Assembly: GCA_016865505.2 (NCBI GenBank)
Contig: AP025252.1
Coordinates: 2,976,001-3,040,000 of the forward strand
Length of the DNA stretch: 64,000 nucleotides
Direction: 5' to 3'
Source: Bryobacterales bacterium F-183
GTDB taxonomy: Bacteria > Acidobacteriota > Terriglobia > Bryobacterales > Bryobacteraceae
Under the pieces are notes generated by a model that did no database searches, had not been told where the DNA came from, and saw nothing but the letters and a program-made list of their open reading frames with translations. Positions 19,256-28,713 of this stretch are shown here, piece by piece. Position 1 is the stretch's first letter; each line of letters opens with the position of its first letter. The position numbers were made by a program, and so were the translations under genes.

Positions 19256-20655
19256 TCTGGAAGTTGCAGATAGGCCTTGGCGTTACCGTAGCAAATATTC
19301 TCGATCATCGGGCCAAGCCAGTCCTCACGTTCCGGGAGCAATCCGGCTTCCACATCTTTCCCGATCAGGTTGCAGAGGGTACGGCGGAAGTACTCGTGGC
19401 GCGGGAAGGAAAGGAACGAGCGCGAATCGGTGAGCATACCGACGAACCGGGATAGCAGACCGGTGTTCGATAGCGCGTTCATCTGCCATTCCATGCCTTC
19501 TTTCTGGTCGAGGAACCACCAGCCGGAACCGAATTGGATTTTTCCAGGGATCGTTCCGTCCTGGAAGTTGCCGGCCATGGTGGAGAGCGCGTAGTTCTGT
19601 ACGGGGTTGACGTTGTACAGGATGACGCGAGGCAGCACGCTTTCGCTTTCGAGCTGGTTGAGGTACGCGCCAAGGGTCTCGATCTGGTTCCAGTCGCCCA
19701 TCGAGTCAAAGCCAGTGTCGGGACCGAGTTCCGAGAGCTTTCGGGAATTGGCGCTCCGGTACGCGCCCAGGTGTAGCTGTTTGCACCAGCCTCGCTTGGC
19801 GTCGAGGCGGCCGAAGTGGAGCATCAGGTACGTGGCGAACTTGTGGTACTCATCGACGCCGGCGGCCTGGCCCGCGCGGGCTTTGTCGAAGATCGCGGCG
19901 GCTTCGGCATCGCTGCAGAAGGTAGCGAAGGCGTGGTTGAGGCCGTGGTCGCTTAAGCGGCAGCCAAGGTCGTGGAAGAACTCATGCCGCTTGTCCAGAG
20001 CATCGAGCAGCGCGGGCAGGGTCCGGATGTCGGTGTTCGCGACGGCGGCGAGTCGATCAATCCATTCGTTCCAGGCGGTGGGGGTGTCGACGCGGAGGCT
20101 ACGGTCCGGGCGGAAGGCCGGGAATACGCGAGTTTTGAGGCCGGAATCGCGCAGTTGGCTGTGGTAGCGCAGGTCGTCCGTCGGGTCGTCGGTGGTGCAG
20201 AGGGCTTTGACGTTGAACTTGCCGAGAATGCCCCAGACCTTGAGTTCGTCGGTGGCGAGCAGGGCGTTGGCCTTGTCCCAGATGTACTCGGCGGTCTTGG
20301 GTTCCAGATAGTCGGTAATGCCGAAGTAGCGGACGAGTTCGAGATGGGTCCAGTGGAACAGGGGGTTGCGCAGGGTGTGGGGTACGGTCTTGGCCCAGGC
20401 GAGGAACTTGTCTTTGGGGGAGGCCGCGCCGGTGCAGAACTCTTCCGCGACGCCGTTGGCACGCATGGCACGCCACTTGTAATGGTCGCCTTCGAGCCAG
20501 ATCTCAAAGAGGTTGGCGAAGGTGCGATTGCCGGCCAAGTCCTGTGGCGGCAAGTGGTTGTGGTAGTCGAGGATCGGCTGGGGTGCGGCGTACTTGTGGT
20601 AGAGGTGCCGGGCAGCGCCGTTGCTGAGCAGAAAGTCGTCGTGAATCAGTGACAT
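19252..20655 (-). CDS. uxaC: Uronate (glucuronate) isomerase
   Basis: Enzyme of 467 residues, normal length for UxaC, an amidohydrolase-fold protein converting D-glucuronate to fructuronate or D-galacturonate to tagaturonate. Recognisable features are the metal-site motif LDYHNHLPPQDLAGNR (HxH), FHWTHLELVRYFGI, ALCTTDDPTDDL, FPAFRPDRSL and, near the end, MLTDSRSFLSFPRHEYFRR. It implies use of pectin- or hemicellulose-derived uronic acids, although no other hexuronate genes are in the window. It is the first gene of a pair with the PAS kinase (TTGA overlap). The upstream region abuts the tRNA-Lys promoter on the other strand. Confidence 0.95.
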   Translation of the reverse strand: MSLIHDDFLLSNGAARHLYHKYAAPQPILDYHNHLPPQDLAGNRTFANLFEIWLEGDHYKWRAMRANGVAEEFCTGAASPKDKFLAWAKTVPHTLRNPLFHWTHLELVRYFGITDYLEPKTAEYIWDKANALLATDELKVWGILGKFNVKALCTTDDPTDDLRYHSQLRDSGLKTRVFPAFRPDRSLRVDTPTAWNEWIDRLAAVANTDIRTLPALLDALDKRHEFFHDLGCRLSDHGLNHAFATFCSDAEAAAIFDKARAGQAAGVDEYHKFATYLMLHFGRLDAKRGWCKQLHLGAYRSANSRKLSELGPDTGFDSMGDWNQIETLGAYLNQLESESVLPRVILYNVNPVQNYALSTMAGNFQDGTIPGKIQFGSGWWFLDQKEGMEWQMNALSNTGLLSRFVGMLTDSRSFLSFPRHEYFRRTLCNLIGKDVEAGLLPEREDWLGPMIENICYGNAKAYLQLPD

Positions 20656-20695
20656 GCCAGTTTGCGTGATTTTTCATTATCGCGCATGGGCAACG

Positions 20696-20723
20696 TTGGC
20701 GACTGAGCTTAGCGAATGATAAT
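20696..20723 (+). promoter_or_regulatory. Candidate sigma-70 promoter for tRNA-Lys
   Basis: TTGGCG (20696-20701), a 16-base spacer and GATAAT (20718-20723) form a reasonable -35/-10 pair. Transcription would start about ten bases before the mature 5' end of the tRNA. It overlaps the upstream region of uxaC on the opposite strand. Confidence 0.6.
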
Positions 20724-20739
20724 CTAGATAGTGTAGGGC

Positions 20740-20815
20740 GAGTCGGTAGCTCAGCTGGTAGAGCATCGCACTTTTAATGCGGTGGTCGTGGGTTCGAATC
20801 CCACCCGACTCACCA
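20740..20815 (+). tRNA. tRNA-Lys(UUU)
   Basis: A full cloverleaf of 76 bases including an encoded CCA. Acceptor stem GAGTCGG pairs with CCGACTC; D-arm GCTC/GAGC; anticodon stem TCGCA/TGCGG with loop CTTTTAA, anticodon TTT at 20773-20775; T-arm GTGGG-TTCGAAT-CCCAC. The discriminator base is A. It decodes AAA/AAG lysine codons. It stands alone between uxaC (divergent) and a small unknown gene. Confidence 0.97.
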
Positions 20816-20920
20816 TTCGCCGCCACCCATCCCTCCCCCAAAAACTGTACGTTTGGTTGAAGCTTTACCGTAAGTAAGCTCAATATCGGACCGAATCGGT
20901 CGATGTGTTTACATCTGCGT

Positions 20921-21217
20921 ATGAGCGAACACGAACACCACACCTGGATTGGCGAACAGGTTGTCGCTTACCGGAACCTGATGGCTGAGCGCAAGGCGCT
21001 AGCGACTCAACTTGGGACCTCGGTGGAATGGGTGCGCGGCATCCTTGGCGTGATGGAGTCCAAACAGAGAGTGATCAATCAGGCAAACCTAGCGTACGGC
21101 TTACGCAAGGCGGAAATTGAAAAGATTCCGGCGCTGCTGGAGCGTATTGATCAGATTGACGACAACATCAAGGCTGTCGACGAATCGCTGAAGGCGGTCG
21201 GCTTACCTTTGCTATGA
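20921..21217 (+). CDS. Small helical protein of unknown function
   Basis: Predicted protein of 98 residues, starting MSEHEHHTWIGEQVVAYRNL, rich in charged helices with heptad-like patterning (KIPALLERIDQIDDNIKAVDESLKAV), so a coiled coil is likely. No signal peptide, metal site or known domain recognised. An in-frame upstream start at 20903 exists, and no clear ribosome site decides between them. It lies just downstream of a tRNA gene, a place where integrated elements often sit, but no integrase or repeat of the tRNA end is visible. The reality of the gene is moderately supported by length and lack of an alternative in this interval. Confidence 0.5.
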   Translation: MSEHEHHTWIGEQVVAYRNLMAERKALATQLGTSVEWVRGILGVMESKQRVINQANLAYGLRKAEIEKIPALLERIDQIDDNIKAVDESLKAVGLPLL

Positions 21218-21259
21218 GCGCTTGGTTCGAGTCCAGCGAAACAAGAGAGAAGTAGATCG

Positions 21260-21895
21260 TTAGTGGACGGGACGTGCGGCGGGCGAAACGGGGCGCTTGG
21301 TATGGCGCTCCATGCGCTCCCGCAACATCGGACGGGCGCGAGCCAGTCGACTCTTCACGGCAGATTCCGTAATATCGAGTGCAGCAGCAATCTCTTCGAT
21401 GCTGCGCTCTTCCAAATCACGCATTACCAATACATCACGTAACAGGGGCGGGAGCTTTTGCGTTTCTGCGCGCAGATGCTTCACGATTTCCGTATCGGCC
21501 AGAGACTGCTCGGCGGTGGCCTCATCGGTTGCGTACTCACGTGGACGATCGGACGAATCGGCTCCGGTGTCGTCGATGGAACGCATACCTACGCGCTTCA
21601 CCACGCGAAGGCGCATCAGGCTTTGGTTGAGAACAATGGTGCGGAACCAGGTGGAGAAACGGGATTCGAACTGGAAGGTACCAAGGCGCCGCCAGGCCTT
21701 GAAAAACGAGTTTTGTACCTCGTCCTCGGCTTCCTGGCGGTCCTTCAAAACAGATAGTGCGAGGCGGAAGGAGGTCGAGGCATTGCGCCGCATCAGTTCG
21801 GCAAAAGCAGTTTCGTCGCCGCATTGGGCGCGCTGTACTAGCTCAGTCTCTGGGACGTCCGCTAGTGGGAACTGAGGATCGGCGCCACCGCTCAT
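21260..21895 (-). CDS. ECF-type RNA polymerase sigma factor
   Basis: Sigma factor of 211 residues. Region 2 is clear (ELVQRAQCGDETAFAELMRR, DRQEAEDEVQNSFFKAWRRL, FSTWFRTIVLN), as is region 4 (LPPLLRDVLVMRDLEERSIE, then ALDITESAVKSRLARAR). The linker between them is somewhat long and acidic (DDTGADSSDRPREYATDE). Its start overlaps the stop of the thioredoxin-fold gene (ATGA), so it is the last gene of a four-gene minus-strand operon with lipid-modifying enzymes. No adjacent anti-sigma factor with a ChrR/zinc motif is seen. The thioredoxin-like partner could take a redox-sensing role, which is inference. Confidence 0.93.
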   Translation of the reverse strand: MSGGADPQFPLADVPETELVQRAQCGDETAFAELMRRNASTSFRLALSVLKDRQEAEDEVQNSFFKAWRRLGTFQFESRFSTWFRTIVLNQSLMRLRVVKRVGMRSIDDTGADSSDRPREYATDEATAEQSLADTEIVKHLRAETQKLPPLLRDVLVMRDLEERSIEEIAAALDITESAVKSRLARARPMLRERMERHTKRPVSPAARPVH

Positions 21896-22539
21896 GAATT
21901 TCCTTTATGCTTCGTACCGCTGTGTTTTATCTTACCGCTTTCTTTCAGGTTGAAGGTCTGGGCGGGATCCGCGCAGAGATCTTCGTAACATGGCCGGTCT
22001 GCCGCCGTTTTGTGCCGGTAGCTTTTCAAGACGAGACCCTTATCGATGTAGAAGACGCCAGGCATCTGGGTGTAGTCAGCGGCCGGCCAGTCAAAGCCAT
22101 GCCCGCGGAACATACCTGCGATCAGGCCGCGAAGCCAAACTTTCGGACCGTAGACTCGCGCCCAGGTTCCGCGTTTCAGGCCGAAGGCGCCGTAGAGTTT
22201 GTGTTCGGGATCACAGATGCGTTCAAGGTCGGAGAGGCCGTAACGGGCCACGACCTTCTTCATTTCCGCGCGGTCGCCCAGGTGGACCAGCACGATCTTG
22301 ACGCCGTCGCCTTCAATCCGGTCGCGCGATATGGAGATATCGCTGAGCGCTTCCCGGCAGAATGTACATCCGGCGTGACGTAGGAAAACTAACAGTACAG
22401 GAGACTCTTCTACGAGTTCGACAAGGGGGATTCCGTTCTCGGTAAGCGCCTCTTCCAAAGTTCGAGCTACGGTGTTGACGTCGTAGTTGATCTTGGAGGA
22501 AACCAGCCGCCCGGCCGATTCTACGGAACTAGATTGCAT
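21892..22539 (-). CDS. Thioredoxin-fold AhpC/TSA-like protein
   Basis: Protein of 215 residues resembling the AhpC-TSA_2/SelL-like redoxin group. After an N-terminal extension the core reads SPVLLVFLRHAGCTFCREAL, giving a CxxC pair at Cys58 and Cys61 in the thioredoxin active-site position. Next come VLVHLGDRAEMKKVVARYGL, LERICDPEHKLYGAFGLKRG and a substrate-loop region MPGVFYIDKG. It lacks a signal peptide and is likely cytoplasmic, reducing peroxides or disulfides. It sits between a CFA-synthase-like gene (26 bases upstream) and the ECF sigma factor (4-base overlap), which suggests a part in oxidative-stress response or in controlling the sigma factor. Confidence 0.82.
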   Translation of the reverse strand: MQSSSVESAGRLVSSKINYDVNTVARTLEEALTENGIPLVELVEESPVLLVFLRHAGCTFCREALSDISISRDRIEGDGVKIVLVHLGDRAEMKKVVARYGLSDLERICDPEHKLYGAFGLKRGTWARVYGPKVWLRGLIAGMFRGHGFDWPAADYTQMPGVFYIDKGLVLKSYRHKTAADRPCYEDLCADPAQTFNLKESGKIKHSGTKHKGNS

Positions 22540-22565
22540 GAATCGCCCTTTCCATGTTTCATGGA

Positions 22566-23642
22566 TTATTGAATACCGGTAATGGATTTATTTTCTACCG
22601 GATCAAGGCCTTGGCCTTTCTGAAAGAGATAGTGGGAGACACCCCACTCACGGCCCTCGTCGTAGCCGAACAATTCGGCGCAGGCCATGAAGAACACCCG
22701 CCAGCGTACGAACCAGCGGTGGGCATTTTCCTGCCCGTACACGTTGGCAAACAGGTCCAGGATCTCAGACCGGTTCCGGTCCATCTCCCGCAGCCACGCT
22801 TCCGACGTCTTCTGGTAGTGTACGCCGGAAAGGTCCCATTGTTGCTGAATTTTCCAGTGTTCCTGAAAGTTTAATAACAGTGAAGCACTCGGCATGAGTC
22901 CACCGGTGAAGAAATGGCGGGCCATCCAGTCCGATGCGCCGCGATCTTCGAACGGGTAACAGTACTCCCGGTGGCTGAACACGTGGATGAACATCTTGGC
23001 GTCCGCCTTGCCGAAGGTGGCGATACGGCGGAGCAGTTCCGTGTAGTTCCGCATGTGCTCGAACATTTCCACAGAGACGACGCGGTCAAACCGGCGGTCC
23101 GTGGTGAAGACGTTCATGTCGGCGGTGACGATTTCCAGGTTGTGGAGACCGCGGCGGACGCGTTCGCCGTCGATAAACTTCTTCTGCGACGCGGAATTGG
23201 AGACGCCAAGGATCCGGCTGTTCGGGTAATGCTCGGCCATCCAGAGCGACAGCGACCCCCAGCCGCAGCCGAGTTCCAGAATGTCCTGGCCGTCCTGAAG
23301 GTCGGCGCGCTGGCAAGTGAGTGCGAGCATGGCGGCTTCGGCCTGTTCGAGCGTTTCCGTACCCGGCTCCCAGATCGCGCTGCTGTACTTGCGGTGGGGA
23401 CCAAGGGCCTTGACGAAGAATTCGGCCGGTACTTCATAATGCTGGCGGTTGGCGGCGTCGGTTTCGAGCGCCACCACAGGCGTCTCATGCAGGGAGGCGA
23501 TAAATGCTTCCTGCGCTTTGGGTCCGCCGGCGCGGAGTTCTTCCAGGCGAGCCTTGCAGAGGCGTCGAATGCCCAGGCGGATCAAGCCGTCGGGAAGGAG
23601 ACCACGCTCCATCCAGGAAATGAGAATCGATTCACCTTGCAT
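22566..23642 (-). CDS. CFA-synthase-like SAM methyltransferase (copy 1)
   Basis: Methyltransferase of 358 residues in the cyclopropane-fatty-acyl-phospholipid synthase family. It shows NRQHYEVPAEFFVKALGPH, the SAM-binding glycine motif ILELGCGWGSLSLWMAEHYP, VVSVEMFEHMRNY and a C-terminal FVRWRVFFMACAELFGY. The N-terminal domain is shorter than in E. coli Cfa, and YSSAIW replaces the usual YSCA. That places it in the divergent class next to plant coclaurine-type enzymes, so the substrate could be a lipid or another acceptor. ATG at 23642 is preferred, overlapping the DUF1295 stop by 11 bases. A TTG at 23696 would overlap far more. It is second in the minus-strand operon ending with the sigma factor. 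Confidence 0.87.
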   Translation of the reverse strand: MQGESILISWMERGLLPDGLIRLGIRRLCKARLEELRAGGPKAQEAFIASLHETPVVALETDAANRQHYEVPAEFFVKALGPHRKYSSAIWEPGTETLEQAEAAMLALTCQRADLQDGQDILELGCGWGSLSLWMAEHYPNSRILGVSNSASQKKFIDGERVRRGLHNLEIVTADMNVFTTDRRFDRVVSVEMFEHMRNYTELLRRIATFGKADAKMFIHVFSHREYCYPFEDRGASDWMARHFFTGGLMPSASLLLNFQEHWKIQQQWDLSGVHYQKTSEAWLREMDRNRSEILDLFANVYGQENAHRWFVRWRVFFMACAELFGYDEGREWGVSHYLFQKGQGLDPVENKSITGIQ

Positions 23643-24453
23643 GGGCCGCGCCTTCTGCTCCTTTGCCGGGGTTGTTCCGGGGAAACCAGGGCACAAAGGC
23701 GCTGGTGGTTTGTTGGTATTGGCGATAGTCGTCGCCCTTGGTACGTAAGGCTTGCGCTTCCGTCGCGGGGATGCCGGTGACGCGGAACAGGAAGTACAGC
23801 ATCAGAGCCGGGCACATCCAGGACAAGTAGCCGTACTCGGAGGGGGTCGCAAACAGCGCGAAGGCCACCCAGACGAGCCATTCAAAAAAGTAGTTGGGGT
23901 GGCGCGAGTACTTCCAGAGTCCGGCGCGGCAGGTTCTACCTTTATTGGCGGGGTTCTGCTTGAACTGGTGCAGCTGGGAGTCGGCAAGAAGTTCGCCGCC
24001 AAAAGAGATCACCCATACAATGACGCCGAGCCATTCCAAGACGCCGATGTCAGGCGACGGATTGCGCATCGAGGTCAGAAATGGAATAGACAGGAAAACG
24101 CAGAGCAACGCTTGAAATTCGAAGAAGGCCAGAAACTTGAGCGGGATGTTGGTTTTCCAGTTGCGGCGGATTTCCACATAGCGCCCCTCCTCCGGGTGGC
24201 CGATGACGCGTGTCAGCAGCAGGTACATCGAAAGCCGCACGCCCCACACGATGGCCATCCCCGCCATCAGCCAGACTCGCGCTGGATGTCCGCTCGCAGT
24301 GACGGCGTAAATAGCGGCAATCAGCGCCAGCCCACCAGCCCACCCCGGATCGACAATGGAGGCGTTACCGGTACGCAGGTGGATCAACCACAGCACCAGC
24401 ATCATCGCCATAACGGCTCCGGTAGCCAGTGCGAGTTGTTCCGAAATTGGCAT
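23632..24453 (-). CDS. DUF1295 family membrane protein
   Basis: Integral membrane protein of 273 residues with about six to seven transmembrane segments (for example ALATGAVMAMMLVLWLIHL and AGMAIVWGVRLSMYLLLTRV). It carries the DUF1295 hallmark GLWKYSRHPNYFFEWLVW near residue 185-203, similar to the C-terminal part of steroid 5-alpha-reductase and isoprenylcysteine methyltransferase folds. A lipid-directed reductase or methyltransferase role fits its setting with desaturase and CFA-like enzymes; the reaction is not established. First gene of the minus-strand arm, starting 90 bases from the divergent desaturase gene. Confidence 0.9.
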   Translation of the reverse strand: MPISEQLALATGAVMAMMLVLWLIHLRTGNASIVDPGWAGGLALIAAIYAVTASGHPARVWLMAGMAIVWGVRLSMYLLLTRVIGHPEEGRYVEIRRNWKTNIPLKFLAFFEFQALLCVFLSIPFLTSMRNPSPDIGVLEWLGVIVWVISFGGELLADSQLHQFKQNPANKGRTCRAGLWKYSRHPNYFFEWLVWVAFALFATPSEYGYLSWMCPALMLYFLFRVTGIPATEAQALRTKGDDYRQYQQTTSAFVPWFPRNNPGKGAEGAAHAR

Positions 24454-24495
24454 CGTCTCCCCTGGATTTCAGGATGCGCAAGGTTGCTACGGTGA

Positions 24496-24510
24496 GTTAT
24501 TTTAAATAAC
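24496..24510. promoter_or_regulatory. Perfect inverted repeat between divergent lipid operons
   Basis: GTTATTT-T-AAATAAC is a perfect 7-bp palindrome around one central base, in the 90-base gap between the DUF1295 and desaturase starts. It is AT-rich in a GC-rich genome, and no poly-T run follows it. Its central place between two head-to-head operons of related function suggests an operator for a dimeric regulator controlling both arms. It could also overlap promoter elements. The plus-strand ribosome site AGGAGG lies about 20 bases further on. Confidence 0.5.
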
Positions 24511-24543
24511 CCGAACATGAGATAGGAGGCATCCCAACCTACG

Positions 24544-25359
<816 letters not shown>

Positions 25360-25362
25360 ACG

Positions 25363-26619
25363 ATGCGCATTGCGGTAATCGGCAGTGGGATTTCCGGGCT
25401 TGGTGCGGCGTACTACCTGAGCCGCAAACATACCGTCTGGCTCTTTGAGAAAGACAACCGCCTCGGCGGACACACGCATACTGTCACGGTGGATACGCCC
25501 AAGGGTCCGTTAGCCGTCGACACCGGATTCATTGTCCACAACGACCGCACGTACCCGAACCTTATCCGCCTGTTTGCGGAACTCGGCGTCGCGACGCAGG
25601 CGAGCGACATGTCGTTCGCGGTGAACGACCTTGACACGGGCTTTGAGTATTCAAGCCGAGGTCTGCGAGGTTTTTTCGCGCAGCCGTCGAGTTGGGTGGA
25701 CCCGGCGCAGTACCGTCTGCTGACCGAGATCCTGCGCTTCAATCGCCAGGCTCCGCGCTTGCTGGACGATCCCACTCTGGCTTCTATCACACTTGGCGAC
25801 GTGATCGACCAGGGTCGCTATTCGGACGTCTTTACCGAGCGCTATCTGTATCCGATGGCGTCCGCCGTTTGGTCGATGTCGACCGATGGCATCCGCCACT
25901 TTCCCGCCTTTACCCTGCTGCGCTTCTTTCAAAACCACGGCATGCTGGGCATCAACACGCATCCCAAGTGGAAGGTGGTGAAGGGCGGCAGCAATGAGTA
26001 CTTGGCGCCGTTGAGCAAGCCTTTTGCCGAGCGCATCCACAAGGGGTGCGACATCGCGTTGGTGGAGCGCGCGGAGGACTCTGTTACCATCCGGTTCCGC
26101 GATGCAGCGATGCCCCCGATGACTTTTGATCAAGTGGTGTTCGCCTGCCATGGCAATCAGGTGCTGCCGCTGTTGGCCGACGCGACGTATGCGGAGCGCG
26201 ACGTCCTGCAGCATTTTGTGACATCTCGCAACGATGTAGTGCTGCACACGGACGAGAATTTGCTGGCCAAGCGGGACAACGCACGGGCATCTTGGAACTA
26301 CAACCTGTGCGGCAAAGATCTGGCAGCAGCCACGGTGACCTACCACATGAACCGCCTGCAATCCTTGCAGACGGATCAGCAATACTGCGTGACATTGAAC
26401 GGCACGGAGCGTATTCGCGAGGAGAAGATCCTGCGGCGCTTTGTGTATCATCATCCGGTGTACGATCGGGCCGCTGTGGCCGCGCAACAGCGCTGGAGCG
26501 AAATTAGCGGGGCAGGCAAGCGTACGCATTTCTGCGGCGCCTACTGGTTTTACGGCTTCCACGAAGACGGTCTAAATTCGGCATTGCGCGTGGCAAAGAG
26601 TCTGGGAGTGGATGTCTAG
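25363..26619 (+). CDS. FAD-dependent oxidoreductase (COG2907-like)
   Basis: Flavoprotein of 418 residues with an N-terminal FAD motif IAVIGSGISGLGAAYYL (residues 3-19) and acidic LFEKDNRLGGH. The middle has VDTGFIVHNDRTYPNLIRLF and YLYPMASAVWSMSTDGIRHFP, and the C-terminus HFCGAYWFYGFHEDGLNSAL. This group regularly neighbours DUF1365 and CFA-synthase genes and is implicated in oxidative modification of membrane fatty acids, including flavin-dependent dehydrogenation of methylated acyl chains in some alphaproteobacteria. It overlaps the DUF1365 start by one base. Confidence 0.9.
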   Translation: MRIAVIGSGISGLGAAYYLSRKHTVWLFEKDNRLGGHTHTVTVDTPKGPLAVDTGFIVHNDRTYPNLIRLFAELGVATQASDMSFAVNDLDTGFEYSSRGLRGFFAQPSSWVDPAQYRLLTEILRFNRQAPRLLDDPTLASITLGDVIDQGRYSDVFTERYLYPMASAVWSMSTDGIRHFPAFTLLRFFQNHGMLGINTHPKWKVVKGGSNEYLAPLSKPFAERIHKGCDIALVERAEDSVTIRFRDAAMPPMTFDQVVFACHGNQVLPLLADATYAERDVLQHFVTSRNDVVLHTDENLLAKRDNARASWNYNLCGKDLAAATVTYHMNRLQSLQTDQQYCVTLNGTERIREEKILRRFVYHHPVYDRAAVAAQQRWSEISGAGKRTHFCGAYWFYGFHEDGLNSALRVAKSLGVDV

Positions 26620-27410
26620 TGATCGAGTCTGCCTTGTACTTTGGGACATTGCGCCACCGGCGATTCCGGCCGGTTCCTCACGCCTTCACGTACAAGCTGT
26701 TCATGGCCTTCTTGGACATCGACGAGATTCCCCAAGTGATGTCGCGGTCGCGCTGGTCGAGCTACAACAGCTTCAATTGGGCATCGTTTGATGAGCGTGA
26801 TCATCTGGGCGACCCGTCCGTCGCCTTGCGGACTCGCGTGGAGCGGAATGCCAAAGAGCAAGGCGTCGAGTTGCCTTCGGGCGGCAAGATCTTTTTGCTA
26901 ACGCACCTCCGGTACCTCGGGTACAACTTCAACCCCATCTCTTTGTTCTACTGCCTGGATGCTGCAGGAAATGTACATTCGATTCTGGCCGAGGTGAACA
27001 ATACCTTTGGTGAGAATCGCAACTACTGGCTGACGGCGGCCAATCGTACAGCAGCGGCCAACTCGATGCGGCATCGCTGCGCGAAGGATATGCACGTATC
27101 GCCATTTATGGCGATGGATCTGTTTTACGACTTCACTCTCACCAACCCCAGCGAAAAGCTGGTAGCGCACATGGAAACAGTGGACGCCGCAGTTGGTGAA
27201 GACGGCAAGCTGTTTGATGCAACGTTGACCTTGGAACGCCGCCCATGGACGGCATCGAATCTGCGTGTGGGTCTGGTTTGTCATCCGTGGATGACGGCCA
27301 AAGTGATCGCCGCAATTCATTGGGAAGCCTTACGACTTTATTGGAAGGGAGCGCCGGTGTACACACATCCGGCAAAATTGCATGCAGCTGAGCGAAAAGC
27401 TATTTCGTAA
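26619..27410 (+). CDS. DUF1365 family protein
   Basis: Protein of 263 residues starting at a GTG that shares one base with the previous stop. Family motifs visible are SALYFGTLRHRRFRPVPHAF at the N-terminus, LLTHLRYLGYNFNPISLFYC, LAEVNNTFGENRNYWL and MHVSPFMAMDLFYDF. DUF1365 proteins have no established activity but almost always sit between this type of FAD protein and a CFA-type methyltransferase, as here. A role in lipid modification is the standing inference. Its 3' end overlaps the downstream gene by 29 bases. Confidence 0.92.
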   Translation: MIESALYFGTLRHRRFRPVPHAFTYKLFMAFLDIDEIPQVMSRSRWSSYNSFNWASFDERDHLGDPSVALRTRVERNAKEQGVELPSGGKIFLLTHLRYLGYNFNPISLFYCLDAAGNVHSILAEVNNTFGENRNYWLTAANRTAAANSMRHRCAKDMHVSPFMAMDLFYDFTLTNPSEKLVAHMETVDAAVGEDGKLFDATLTLERRPWTASNLRVGLVCHPWMTAKVIAAIHWEALRLYWKGAPVYTHPAKLHAAERKAIS

Positions 27411-28641
27411 GACCCTGTCACATCTGAAGCACGGCCGCGTGGAGTTGATTCCTCCGTCCGGCGGCCAATCGCAGGTGTTTGGCGACCCGGCGTCGCCCCT
27501 GCGCGCCACGCTTGTGGTGGAAAACCCTCGCTTCTTTTCCCGCGCTCTGCTGGGCGGCGACGATGGCGCGGGCGACGCCTACATCGACGGCGATTGGTGG
27601 AGCGACGATCTGGTGTCGCTCATTCGCATCGCGGTGAAGAACATGGGCGCGCTCAACTCGGGTCTGCGCTGGACCAGCGGCATCAGCCGTTTGCTGTACC
27701 GCCTGCGGCACACCATGCGCGACAACACGATTGACGGTAGCCGCCGCAACATCGCGGAGCATTACGATCTGTCGAATGACTTCTTCCGGCTCTTTCTCGA
27801 TAACAAAGCCATGATGTATTCCTGCGCCATATTTGAGGACGAGAATGAATCGCTCGAGCAGGCGCAGCTAAACAAGCTGGACCACATCTGCCAGAAACTG
27901 GACCTGGGTCCCAATGATCATGTGCTGGAGATCGGCACGGGCTGGGGCGGCTTTGCAGAACGTGCGGTGACCAAGTTCGGGTGCCGGGTTACGACCACAA
28001 CCATCAGCCGGCAGCAGCACGACGCAGCCCAGGCTCGCTTTGAGCGCGCAGGCATTCAGGATCGCGTGACGCTGCTGCTGGAGGACTATCGCAAGCTCAC
28101 CGGCAAGTACGACAAGATCGTCAGCATCGAGATGTTTGAGGCTGTCGGGCTCGATCATTATGACGAGTTCTTTGGCGCTTGTGACCGTTTGTTAAAGCCA
28201 GATGGTTCGATGTTGTTTCAGACCATCACCATGAATGAGCAGCGGTTCCCGCAGTATCATCGCGAGTCCGACTGGATTCAGCGCCGCATCTTTCCTGGGG
28301 CCGAGCTGGCATCGATTAGTGAAGTGTTAAAGTCCGTGGGTCGCGTGTCTAGTCTCACCTTGATGCATGCCGAAGATATCGGCGTACATTATGCGTTGAC
28401 GCTGGCGGAATGGCGCCGCCGTTTTCATGAAACTCGCGAAGAGGTGTTGCGCCTCAACTTCGACGAGCGCTTTCTAAGAATGTGGGACTACTATCTGGCA
28501 TTTTGCGAAGGAGCGTTCCGCGAACGCTATATCGGCGATGCGCAGATCCTTCTCACCCGGATCCACAATCCGCAAACAATTCTTGGCGATCCCGGAAAAA
28601 TTCTGACACTCCGTTCTCGCGGTGCTCATCTCTCTAGTTGA
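27382..28641 (+). CDS. Cyclopropane-fatty-acid synthase-like methyltransferase (copy 2)
   Basis: SAM-dependent enzyme of 419 residues, full CFA-synthase length. It has an N-terminal lipid-binding domain, then HYDLSNDFFRLFLDNKAMMYSC in pieces (residues 127-148), the SAM loop VLEIGTGWGG at 181-190, IVSIEMFEAVGLDHYDEFF and FPGAELASISEVL. It is closer to true Cfa than copy 1 and would methylate or cyclopropanate unsaturated phospholipid acyl chains made by the desaturase upstream. It is the fourth gene of the plus-strand arm. A 72-base gap separates it from the fasciclin gene. Confidence 0.92.
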   Translation: MQLSEKLFRKTLSHLKHGRVELIPPSGGQSQVFGDPASPLRATLVVENPRFFSRALLGGDDGAGDAYIDGDWWSDDLVSLIRIAVKNMGALNSGLRWTSGISRLLYRLRHTMRDNTIDGSRRNIAEHYDLSNDFFRLFLDNKAMMYSCAIFEDENESLEQAQLNKLDHICQKLDLGPNDHVLEIGTGWGGFAERAVTKFGCRVTTTTISRQQHDAAQARFERAGIQDRVTLLLEDYRKLTGKYDKIVSIEMFEAVGLDHYDEFFGACDRLLKPDGSMLFQTITMNEQRFPQYHRESDWIQRRIFPGAELASISEVLKSVGRVSSLTLMHAEDIGVHYALTLAEWRRRFHETREEVLRLNFDERFLRMWDYYLAFCEGAFRERYIGDAQILLTRIHNPQTILGDPGKILTLRSRGAHLSS

Positions 28642-28713
28642 ACGAATACTGAAGACCCGGCGGCCAGAAATGACAAAGACGCCGGCTTCAAGTTCTCTAG
28701 GAGATTTTCGATA

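Noticed and set aside
20816-20920. Possible integration site or element border downstream of tRNA-Lys
   Set aside because: No integrase, no repeated tRNA 3' end and no change in gene character nearby.
20677-20943. Minus-strand frame with the peptide GGIRTHDHRIKSAMLYQLSYR
   Set aside because: It is the antisense translation of the tRNA-Lys gene, a well-known source of false proteins; the tRNA cloverleaf explains the sequence.
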